From Candidatus Methanoperedens sp. (GTDB taxonomy: Archaea > Halobacteriota > Methanosarcinia > Methanosarcinales > Methanoperedenaceae): DNA of 11,591 nt. The notes beneath the pieces are model-generated. The model was not told the DNA's origin. It was given only the letters and a program-made list of their open reading frames with translations, and did not search any database. Both the position numbers and the translations under genes were made by a program. Shown here in pieces: positions 5,668-11,591 of the stretch (its first letter is position 1; the number at the start of each line of letters is the position of its first letter). The stretch covers positions 1 to 11,591 of the forward strand of contig JAHFCV010000063.1 of assembly GCA_023249275.1 (NCBI GenBank), in the 5' to 3' direction.

Positions 5668-8313
5668 TCATGACCTCCATTTAGCATCGAAAACACCGGG
5701 TTCCGAGAAATTCTTCTGGATATAGTATATCACCTTCCAGCGTTCATCCTCGGACAGGACATATTTCCAGGGCGGCATGTTTGTGGTTTCCACGCCCTCG
5801 CTCACTTTCCAGAACCACTGCCCCTGCATTGTGAAATCATTGCTGGTTTCGGTGAAATTTGCAGGCTCGGGCTTGATATAAGAAGCCGCGGGGCTGTTGC
5901 CATGTCCATCCGCGCCGTGGCACTGGGCGCAATAGAGGTTGAAGATCTTCCCGCCTTCCGTGAAATTGCTTTCATCCTGCAGGATAGGCGAAGTTATGCC
6001 CTTTTTAGCAAATTCTTCTCCCTCGCTGTCTGAAACATCCCCCGGAACCACTCTCACGACCCCGTCCACAAACGTTCTTTCATAGGAGATAATCTTCCAA
6101 ATCGTATCATCGGTCAAAGAAAGCCGCCATGTGGGCATGGCAGTGCCAGGAACGCCTTCCATGACCCTCCAGAACTGGTAATCCACGCCCGGGAAATTCG
6201 ATATCCTCTCGTTGAGGTTTGCGGGGTGCGTGTTCACATGACGCGCATACGGACCCTGCCCGTTCCCCGAAGCGCCGTGGCATGGCAGGCATCTCTGGAC
6301 GAACAGGATTTTTCCCTCAGATACGAGGTCTGCATAAGCAGCCATGCTCTCGTTGCTTGAATTGGCATTTGTGATAATATCAGCGTATGGGTTTTTTTGC
6401 CCTGCATAAGGCTGGGGAACGAGAGGCTGGAAATTCTGGGTTTCAAGGTTCCTGCCCCCGAGGTTCTGGATATAGGCTTCAAGGTCAAGAAGGTCACGCT
6501 CCGGGATGAACGAGAAATTAGGCATAATGGAGCCGGGGCTTACGGAACGTGGGTTCTTATGATGCTGGATATTCCATAACAGGGGCCTTGCGCCTCCTAT
6601 CTGTGCAAGGTCAGGACCCGTCCTTTCGGTCCCGAGAAGATGCGGTCTGTCGTAGTAATAATCCCCTGGCATTGACGTGTTCCCGATACCCCAGTCCTGC
6701 GGTCTCACGAACTGGGAATGGCAGTACATGCACCCCATGCTTTTGTATATTTCCCTCCCCCGTGCCTGTTCTTCGGAGTAGGGATGTGATATTCCGGTGG
6801 GCTCATACTGCATAAGAAGATGCGGAAGAATGACCACTATAAAAACCATGGATAAGAATAAACCAAGACCGCCAATAGCGAACAGCGGGACGCTTTCCCT
6901 GTATTTTTGGGTTTCCCGCTTCGGGGGCGCGATTGTTTCGTGCTGTTCGGGAGCCGGTGCAGGCTCGGATTTATTTCCCAGCGTCTTCCATATATTATAA
7001 AAGAACACATACTGCCCCAGGATTATAGTGCCGCCTCCGATAGCTCGGACAATGAAAAACGGCTTCAACTGGAGCAGTACGATAGCCACGGTGATATTTT
7101 TCATCCAGCCTGCATTCTGGATAAGTCCCATTATGGTCATTGAGGAGAAAAAAAGGATAAAACCAAGAATAGTGAGCCAGAAATGATAGCTCATCAGCCG
7201 CGTTGAATAAATTTCTTTCCCGGTTACCCTTGGGATCAGGAAATATATCGTTCCCATTACGAGCAGCCCGAAACTCCCAAGAAGGGCAAGGTGGGCATGA
7301 CCAACAGGCCACTGGCTGAAATGCAGGTACATATTGGTTTCACGCATTGCCTGGTAAGTGCCCTGGACAGATACGAGCAAATAGAAAAACCAGCCGATAA
7401 GGATAAAGCGCAGCGGAATACTCTCGATAAAACGGTTCCAGCTCCCGCGCATGGTGAGACCGATATTCGTGATAAATGCAAGAACCGGAATCATCATCAA
7501 ACCGCTGTTCACCACAGCCACGGTCTTTAACCATTCAGGGATGGGCGCCTGCAGGAGGTGATGCCCGCCCACGCCTGTATAGACGAATACGATGGAGAAA
7601 AACCCTATCATCGAAAGCAGGTGGCTGTAAAGTGGGCGTCTTATGATGACAGGAACGAGATAATACCATGCGCCGATACCAAGGGTGGTGAACCAGAGAC
7701 CAAGGACATTATGCCCGTAGAACCAGTTAAAAACCGCATCCTCAGTCCCTGCCAGTGACCCGGTATCCGGATGCCACATCACATTGCCTATGAAATATAC
7801 AATGGGAAATACCAGAAATGTCCCCATGATGTACCATATGGAGACGTACAATTTGCGTTCTGTCCTTGCGAGGATGGTCTTGAAAATATTGTACCCTATC
7901 AAGAGCAACGTTGCCAGTATCGCCACATCGATTATCCAGATATACTCGGCATATTCCCTGGCCTGCGTGTATCCCAGGGCCAGAAGGACGGTTCCGGAAG
8001 CAATAGCAAGGTTCCACAATAAAAAAGTGATATTTCCGAGTTTTTCGCTGTAGAGCTTCGTTCCCGAAATCCTGGGAATGATATAATATGCCGCGCCGAT
8101 GAGCCCGGTTGAAAGAAAGCCAAAAGCCACGCCGTTTACATGCATGGGGCGCACGCGCCCGAATGTCAGGAACGAGGCCTGCCCCAGGAACTCGGGGGCA
8201 AAAAACTTGATAGCAAGAATAAAACCAAACGTCGTGAACAGAACCAGCCAGAAAACCGAGGAGAGCAGGAAATTCTTTGATGAACTATACTCCGTCCATT
8301 CCCATTTAAACAT
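5668..8313 (-). CDS. fused cbb3-type oxidase subunit: CcoN + CcoO + two CcoP-like cytochrome c domains
   Basis: An 881-residue membrane protein predicted to reduce O2 to water at a heme b3-CuB centre. Residues 1-445 are CcoN with about 12 helices. Low-spin heme ligands are H58 and H341, the heme b3 ligand is H339, and CuB ligands are H201 (WFYGHN) and H251-H252 (GGHH). Y245, six residues before H251, matches the C-family catalytic tyrosine and argues against a nitric oxide reductase. A thirteenth helix (476-500) opens a CcoO-like domain with heme motif CMYCH (528-532), the CcoO signature RTGPDLAQIGG (564-574) and likely axial M597. Two further cytochrome c domains follow: CLPCH (675-679, axial M726) and CAQCH (795-799, axial M846). 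CcoN, CcoO and CcoP are normally separate proteins of about 480, 200 and 300 residues. No Shine-Dalgarno sequence is seen; a TATA box at 8335-8345 predicts a leaderless mRNA. CcoS-like and anchor-like genes follow. The electron donor is unknown. Confidence 0.92.
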   Translation of the reverse strand: MFKWEWTEYSSSKNFLLSSVFWLVLFTTFGFILAIKFFAPEFLGQASFLTFGRVRPMHVNGVAFGFLSTGLIGAAYYIIPRISGTKLYSEKLGNITFLLWNLAIASGTVLLALGYTQAREYAEYIWIIDVAILATLLLIGYNIFKTILARTERKLYVSIWYIMGTFLVFPIVYFIGNVMWHPDTGSLAGTEDAVFNWFYGHNVLGLWFTTLGIGAWYYLVPVIIRRPLYSHLLSMIGFFSIVFVYTGVGGHHLLQAPIPEWLKTVAVVNSGLMMIPVLAFITNIGLTMRGSWNRFIESIPLRFILIGWFFYLLVSVQGTYQAMRETNMYLHFSQWPVGHAHLALLGSFGLLVMGTIYFLIPRVTGKEIYSTRLMSYHFWLTILGFILFFSSMTIMGLIQNAGWMKNITVAIVLLQLKPFFIVRAIGGGTIILGQYVFFYNIWKTLGNKSEPAPAPEQHETIAPPKRETQKYRESVPLFAIGGLGLFLSMVFIVVILPHLLMQYEPTGISHPYSEEQARGREIYKSMGCMYCHSQFVRPQDWGIGNTSMPGDYYYDRPHLLGTERTGPDLAQIGGARPLLWNIQHHKNPRSVSPGSIMPNFSFIPERDLLDLEAYIQNLGGRNLETQNFQPLVPQPYAGQKNPYADIITNANSSNESMAAYADLVSEGKILFVQRCLPCHGASGNGQGPYARHVNTHPANLNERISNFPGVDYQFWRVMEGVPGTAMPTWRLSLTDDTIWKIISYERTFVDGVVRVVPGDVSDSEGEEFAKKGITSPILQDESNFTEGGKIFNLYCAQCHGADGHGNSPAASYIKPEPANFTETSNDFTMQGQWFWKVSEGVETTNMPPWKYVLSEDERWKVIYYIQKNFSEPGVFDAKWRS

Positions 8314-8334
8314 AAAATTTTAAACGCACAGGAT

Positions 8335-8345
8335 GTTAATAAATC
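8335..8345 (-). promoter_or_regulatory. TATA box of the oxidase operon
   Basis: The minus strand reads GATTTATTAAC, centred about 27 bases upstream of the ATG at 8313. This predicts a transcript that is leaderless or nearly so, agreeing with the lack of a ribosome-binding site at that ATG. Confidence 0.45.
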
Positions 8346-8352
8346 TTTTTTT

Positions 8353-8388
8353 CTTGCTTAGCCAGGCAAGAGGGCTAGTTAAATTAAC
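8353..8388. promoter_or_regulatory. two inverted repeats upstream of the oxidase promoter
   Basis: CTTGC (8353-8357) and GCAAG (8366-8370) flank an 8-base spacer. A second, perfect palindrome, GTTAAATTAAC, occupies 8378-8388 and abuts the pdxS stop codon. Both lie directly upstream of the candidate oxidase TATA box, where archaeal activators and repressors often bind. A redox or oxygen regulator is an attractive guess, but nothing identifies one. Confidence 0.3.
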
Positions 8389-9285
8389 CTACCACCCGCG
8401 CGCCTGGAGCACTTCCTTCTCGGTCAGGCTCCTGATATCGATGCCTTTCATGGCGCCGCCAAGACCTTTTGAAATCTCAGCCAGCATGGAAGGATTATCG
8501 TAATTATTCACAGCCTCAACGATTGCTGAAGCCATCTTCTCCGGGTTCTCAGCCTTGAATATCCCTGAACCCACGAAAACACCATCAGCGCCAAGCCTCA
8601 TCATCAGAGCAGCATCAGCAGGCGTGGCAATGCCCCCGGCAGCAAAGTTCACAACCGGAAGCCGTTGCAATTCGGCGGTCTCTTTTACAAGCTCAATCGG
8701 CGCTTCAATCTTTCGCGCCACAGCGATAAGTTCCTCAGGAGCCTTGCCCTTAAGCTCTCTTATCGTGCCCATGATTGCTCTCATGTGCTTCACAGCCTCT
8801 TTAACGTCGCCTGTGCCGGCTTCGCCTTTTGTCCTTATCATGGCGGCGCCTTCGTTAATTCGACGGAGCGCCTCGCCCAGGTCCCTTGCGCCGCATACGA
8901 AAGGTATGGTGAATCCGGTCTTGTCTATATGGAAGCTCTCATCGGCAGGCGTAAGCACCTCGGACTCGTCCACCATGTCAACGCCCAGCGCTTCAAGGAT
9001 TTCAGCCTCCACAAAATGCCCGATGCGCGCTTTAGCCATTACAGGTATGGTCACAGAATCAATGATAGCCGCAATCACCTGTGGGTCTGCCATTCTTGCT
9101 ACCCCGCCAGCTTTTCTTATGTCCGCAGGCACCTGGTGAAGCGCCATCACAGCCACCGCGCCGGCTCTTTCCGCTATCAGGGCTTCCTCCGGTGTTGTGA
9201 CATCCATAATTACCCCGCCTTTCTGCATCTTGGCAAAACCGCGCTTTATTAGTTCCGTGCCGTGTCTTAATTTTTCAAGCTGCAT
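8389..9285 (-). CDS. pdxS: pyridoxal 5'-phosphate synthase subunit PdxS
   Basis: A 298-residue TIM-barrel synthase that builds pyridoxal 5'-phosphate from ribose 5-phosphate, glyceraldehyde 3-phosphate and ammonia in the deoxyxylulose-independent route. All key residues are present: D28 (IMDV), K85 (VMAKARIGH), which forms the ribose 5-phosphate imine, and K153 (IRTKGEAGTG), which relays the intermediate. They correspond to D24, K81 and K149 of Bacillus subtilis PdxS with a constant shift of four. The phosphate-binding segments NFAAGGIATP and GVFVGSGIF are at about 214-223 and 235-243. Length is standard. The glutaminase partner PdxT, which supplies ammonia, is not in this window. A purine-rich AAGGAAG lies 11 bases upstream, a marginal ribosome-binding site. 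The PLP product is the cofactor of the aminotransferase at the right edge, but the two genes are not linked as an operon. Confidence 0.97.
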   Translation of the reverse strand: MQLEKLRHGTELIKRGFAKMQKGGVIMDVTTPEEALIAERAGAVAVMALHQVPADIRKAGGVARMADPQVIAAIIDSVTIPVMAKARIGHFVEAEILEALGVDMVDESEVLTPADESFHIDKTGFTIPFVCGARDLGEALRRINEGAAMIRTKGEAGTGDVKEAVKHMRAIMGTIRELKGKAPEELIAVARKIEAPIELVKETAELQRLPVVNFAAGGIATPADAALMMRLGADGVFVGSGIFKAENPEKMASAIVEAVNNYDNPSMLAEISKGLGGAMKGIDIRSLTEKEVLQARGW

Positions 9286-9302
9286 AAAATGTTATTCTTC
9301 CT

Positions 9303-9321
9303 TATAATATGAGATATTATA
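9303..9321 (-). promoter_or_regulatory. pdxS promoter region with TATA box inside an inverted repeat
   Basis: TATAATATGAGATATTATA is a perfect 8-bp inverted repeat around GAG. Its distal half (9314-9321) supplies a TATA-like element about 32 bases before the pdxS ATG at 9285. The symmetry could mark a regulator site overlapping the TATA box, or be a by-product of AT-rich promoter sequence. Confidence 0.4.
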
Positions 9322-9343
9322 CTTTGTGCCATTTATCCTTATC

Positions 9344-9988
9344 CTATGAAGTTTCCCGTTTCACCCCGACGCGTCCGTTATTTTCCATGATGTCAAACCC
9401 CAGTTTTTTAAGATAACGAAGTGCGTGCCCTTTCCCGTGAAGCAAAACCTCGGCAAGGTCGGCGACCTCATCGATATCAGTGCTGAGGTTAAAGGAGTCA
9501 AAAACCAGAACATCAAGCCCGTTTCCTGATGCGATATCCACGTGTTTTAAGAAACTTGCGCCGTAATAATCCACGTGGAAACTGGAAAGTTTCCTGATAA
9601 ACAAAGCATTGGTGCCGCCCATCCTCCCCGGAACAATTACAAGGTCAGAAGAAGTATCCATAATATCCCGGATGTTCTTTATCGAAACAAGCGGGATATC
9701 AGCCATTATTATCAAAACAGGCTCGTTTATGGAATGGGATGACATTTTTTGCAGGTATTCGTTAAGAGCCTCGTTCAAACCCTTCTCGGTCAGCACCAGA
9801 TTTGCCCCATTAACCTCAACGATGGCGGTGGATAAAATATCAACTACCGAAAAGCAGCATGAGGAGAGCAAAGCTTCTGCGACGTCGTTGAGCATTGCCA
9901 TTGCAAGTCCCTCGCGCTCTTTTTCGGAAAGCAGGTTTTTTAATCTTGATTTGGCGTTGTTTTTCTTAAATGGGATAACCGCCCTCAT
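9344..9988 (-). CDS. cofC: CofC, 2-phospho-L-lactate guanylyltransferase (F420 synthesis)
   Basis: A 214-residue nucleotidyltransferase that activates 2-phospho-L-lactate (or a related three-carbon phosphate such as phosphoenolpyruvate) with GTP, giving the donor that CofD attaches to the deazaflavin Fo to make coenzyme F420. The N-terminal IPFKKNNAKSRL (5-16) is the nucleotide-binding signature. MADIPL (95-100, D97) is the metal and nucleotide site. GGTNAL (124-129), YGASFLKH (142-149) and DIDEVADL (171-178) are further family blocks. The frame is open back to 10042, but the family begins MRAVIPFK. A TATA element at 10012-10022 lies inside the extension, so the ATG at 9988 is preferred with a short or absent leader. 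It is divergent from the Lrp-like gene. CofC presence shows that the organism makes F420, the hydride carrier of methanogens, methane-oxidising archaea and some other lineages. Confidence 0.9.
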   Translation of the reverse strand: MRAVIPFKKNNAKSRLKNLLSEKEREGLAMAMLNDVAEALLSSCCFSVVDILSTAIVEVNGANLVLTEKGLNEALNEYLQKMSSHSINEPVLIIMADIPLVSIKNIRDIMDTSSDLVIVPGRMGGTNALFIRKLSSFHVDYYGASFLKHVDIASGNGLDVLVFDSFNLSTDIDEVADLAEVLLHGKGHALRYLKKLGFDIMENNGRVGVKRETS

Positions 9989-10011
9989 ATCGCCTAAGAG
10001 ACAGGGTATAT

Positions 10012-10022
10012 CAATAAAAAGC
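10012..10022 (-). promoter_or_regulatory. cofC TATA box
   Basis: The minus strand reads GCTTTTTATTG, centred about 29 bases before the cofC ATG at 9988. Transcription would begin close to that codon. The box touches the left arm of the inverted repeat at 10021-10027. Confidence 0.4.
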
Positions 10023-10047
10023 TTTGTAAAGCCGAAGAACACAAAGC
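10021..10047. promoter_or_regulatory. inverted repeat GCTTTGT-N13-ACAAAGC between cofC and the Lrp-like gene
   Basis: A perfect 7-bp inverted repeat has its arms at 10021-10027 and 10041-10047, 20 bp centre to centre (two helical turns). It is the sort of site bound by a dimeric helix-turn-helix protein. The left arm touches the cofC TATA box. The right arm lies next to CTATTAAC (10048-10055), the best TATA candidate for the Lrp-like gene. Lrp/AsnC proteins often control their own gene, so autoregulation is a natural guess, along with co-control of cofC. Confidence 0.4.
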
Positions 10048-10088
10048 CTATTAACCCTTAAAGCATAGGAAAACGGCGAGGCACGACA

Positions 10089-10568
10089 ATGAAAGAAATA
10101 CTCGAGATACTGGAGAGCAATCCAAGAATAGCGCTTAAAGAAATTGCGACCATGACAGGGACAACAGAAGCAGCCGTCGCCTCGAAAATCAAAGAGCTGG
10201 AGAAAAAGGGGATAATACGCAAATACAAGACCGTAATCGACTGGGAAAAAGCAGGCGAGGAATACGTGTATGCCATCATCGAGCTAAAAGTCGCCCTGCG
10301 CTCAAGGACAGGGTACGATGCCATCGCAGAGAGGATTGCCAAATTCCCGGAAGTAAGGTCGGTCAGGCTCATCTCAGGCGATCACGACCTCTCTCTTACA
10401 GTGCGTGGAAAATCCATGAAGGAAGTAGCTTTTTTTGTAGCAGAGAAAATCGCAACTCTTGAACAGGTGCAGGGAACGGTAACGCATTTTGTGCTGCGCA
10501 CATACAAGGAGGACGGAGATGTCTTATTCGAGAAAGAGCGCAAAGAGCGCCTTGCTGTCTCACCGTAA
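10089..10568 (+). CDS. Lrp/AsnC-family transcriptional regulator
   Basis: A 159-residue DNA-binding regulator. A winged helix-turn-helix occupies 1-50, with ALKEIATMTG (15-24) and the recognition helix TEAAVASKIKELEKKGII (26-43). A ligand-binding RAM domain follows at about 58-140, including the GDHDL loop (97-101) that shapes the amino-acid pocket in this family. It probably acts as a dimer or octamer and senses an amino acid. GAGG at 10078-10081 lies 7 bases upstream of the ATG. The adjoining aminotransferase starts inside its 3' end, so the two are co-transcribed, which suggests that the regulator responds to an amino acid or keto acid handled by that enzyme. The short tail after the RAM domain (EDGDVLFEKERKERLAVSP) also contains the next gene's ribosome-binding site. 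Confidence 0.9.
   Translation: MKEILEILESNPRIALKEIATMTGTTEAAVASKIKELEKKGIIRKYKTVIDWEKAGEEYVYAIIELKVALRSRTGYDAIAERIAKFPEVRSVRLISGDHDLSLTVRGKSMKEVAFFVAEKIATLEQVQGTVTHFVLRTYKEDGDVLFEKERKERLAVSP
10506..10512 (+). promoter_or_regulatory. Shine-Dalgarno sequence for the aminotransferase, inside the Lrp-like gene
   Basis: AAGGAGG sits 6 bases before an ATG at 10519 that is in frame with the aminotransferase. It is one of the best ribosome-binding sites in the window and favours this start over the ATG at 10573, which has no such sequence. Confidence 0.6.
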
Positions 10569-11591
10569 AACCATGTCAGAATTCGTAGCCAAAAGGGTCA
10601 GGGAGATACCCCCTTCCGGTATCAGGAAATTTTTTGACCTCGTGCTTGAGATGGACGGCGTTATATCGCTTGGCGTGGGAGAACCTGATTTCGTCACCCC
10701 ATGGCACATCAGGGAGGCTTGCATCTACTCGCTTGAGAAAGGGGCAACCTCATACACCTCAAATTATGGGCTTCTCGAATTGAGGGAGTTAATCTCAAAA
10801 TGCTACAGGAAAGACCACAATCTTGATTATAACCCGGCTAACGAAATCCTTGTCACCACAGGCGTGAGCGAAGCCGCAGACCTTGCATTCAGGGCAATAA
10901 TAAACCCGGGGGATGAGGTCATAATCCCTGAGCCATGCTATGTTTCATATAAACCCAGCGTTTTTCTTGCAGGAGGAGTACCTGTTCCTGTGCCCACATA
11001 CCGGGAGGATGAGTTCAGGATAACAGCCGGGCAGATTAAGGAAAACATCACAGATAAAACAAAAGCTCTTGTTTTGAGTTATCCCAACAATCCCACAGGC
11101 GCTGTTATGGGAAAAAAAGACCTTCGGGAAATCGCAGACGCGGTGAATGAAAACGACCTTGCTGTAATATCGGATGAAGTGTATGGTAAATTGACCTACG
11201 AAGGCTCACACACCTGCTTCTCGGAAATCCAGGGAATGAGAGAACGGAGTATTATCCTGAACGGGCTATCCAAATCCCATGCCATGACAGGTCTGCGCAT
11301 TGGCTTTGCCGTGGGAAATGAAGAGCTTATCGGCGCCATGACAAAAATTCACCAGTATTCTATGCTGTGCGCGCCTATAACAGCACAAATGGGAGCGATA
11401 GAAGCCCTGAAGAACGGCGACGGGGAAATGAAAAAGATGGTCAGGGAATACGACAGGAGAAGGCGCCTGGTTGTGGATGGTCTTAATAAGATGGGTCTTG
11501 ATTGTTTTGAACCGGGCGGCGCGTTTTATGCTTTCCCCTCCATAAAAAGTACAGGAATAACCTCAGAGGAGTTCGCAGGAAGGCTATTAAA
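10519..11591 (+). CDS. class I/II pyridoxal-phosphate aminotransferase (C-terminus outside window)
   Basis: Open from the ATG at 10519 to the window end without a stop. It is a fold-type I aminotransferase of the aspartate aminotransferase class that moves amino groups between an amino acid and a keto acid. Numbered from the second in-frame ATG (10573), it has LGVGEPDF (33-40), the NNPTG motif (172-176), D201 and Y204 (SDEVYG), which contact the PLP ring, the Schiff-base lysine K234 (GLSKSHAMTG) and R242 (LRIGF). Family members usually begin near the second ATG (SEFVAKRVREIPPSGIRKF). The strong Shine-Dalgarno at 10506 indicates initiation at 10519, adding 18 basic and polar residues and overlapping the Lrp-like gene by 50 bases. 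The substrate cannot be read from the sequence; aspartate, alanine or aromatic amino acids are all plausible. About 40-50 C-terminal residues are missing at the edge. Confidence 0.9.
   Translation, partial: MSYSRKSAKSALLSHRKTMSEFVAKRVREIPPSGIRKFFDLVLEMDGVISLGVGEPDFVTPWHIREACIYSLEKGATSYTSNYGLLELRELISKCYRKDHNLDYNPANEILVTTGVSEAADLAFRAIINPGDEVIIPEPCYVSYKPSVFLAGGVPVPVPTYREDEFRITAGQIKENITDKTKALVLSYPNNPTGAVMGKKDLREIADAVNENDLAVISDEVYGKLTYEGSHTCFSEIQGMRERSIILNGLSKSHAMTGLRIGFAVGNEELIGAMTKIHQYSMLCAPITAQMGAIEALKNGDGEMKKMVREYDRRRRLVVDGLNKMGLDCFEPGGAFYAFPSIKSTGITSEEFAGRLL

Noticed and set aside
5668..8313. Nitric oxide reductase (NorB-type) reading of the large heme-copper protein
   Set aside because: Y245 is at the C-family tyrosine position and the CuB motifs are WFYGHN and GGHH, as in CcoN; the CcoO signature and the CcoS-like neighbour also favour an oxidase. 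Activity is still unproven.
8345..8370. Hairpin next to a run of seven Ts, considered as the pdxS terminator
   Set aside because: On the transcribed strand of pdxS the hairpin is followed by A residues, so the T run is on the wrong strand.
8555..9252. Plus-strand frames of 194 and 195 codons opposite pdxS
   Set aside because: pdxS on the minus strand is complete with its catalytic residues; these are antisense shadows.
1..11591. tRNA or rRNA genes
   Set aside because: I saw no cloverleaf-like region or conserved rRNA segment in the gaps between genes, all of which are shorter than about 175 bases.

Overview
The window looks like chromosomal DNA of a euryarchaeon. The evidence is an archaeal RadA recombinase, a three-OB-fold replication protein A, an archaeal-type phosphoglycolate phosphatase, CofC of coenzyme F420 synthesis, an Lrp/AsnC regulator paired with a class I aminotransferase, an Rsm22-type methyltransferase, and archaeal TATA-box promoters, several placed for leaderless mRNAs. 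F420 synthesis together with c-type cytochromes and moderate GC would fit a cytochrome-rich member of the Methanosarcinales, for example a Methanoperedens-like (ANME-2d) lineage. That placement is inference; no marker here proves it.

Layout. Everything from 1 to 9988 lies on the minus strand and the last two genes on the plus strand. 1-902: N-terminal 300 residues of an Rsm22-family methyltransferase, cut by the window edge. 1011-2154: an AT-rich two-gene insertion (a small DpnD/PcfM-like protein, then a PD-(D/E)XK nuclease-like protein) whose composition differs sharply from its neighbours. 2248-3917: radA followed by the phosphoglycolate phosphatase gene. 4088-5212: replication protein A with its own leaderless promoter. 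5258-8313: a cbb3-type (C-family) heme-copper oxidase operon. 8389-9285: pdxS for vitamin B6. 9344-9988: cofC. 10089-10568 and 10519-11591 (plus): an Lrp-like regulator overlapping a class I aminotransferase that runs off the window.

The most notable part is the oxidase operon. One 881-residue protein joins a complete CcoN (all six heme and copper histidines and the catalytic tyrosine present) to a CcoO-type monoheme cytochrome and then to two more c-type heme domains of the kind found in CcoP. A CcoS-like maturation protein and an 83-residue two-helix protein, whose C-terminal half resembles the CcoP membrane anchor without its hemes, follow in overlapping or abutting frames. A probable O2-reducing enzyme with three c hemes on one chain, in an organism with the F420 machinery of strict anaerobes, suggests oxygen scavenging or microaerobic respiration.

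The housekeeping genes (radA, rpa, pgp, pdxS, cofC) seem to be separate short transcription units. The divergent cofC/lrp intergenic region carries a perfect 7-bp inverted repeat placed to control both promoters.
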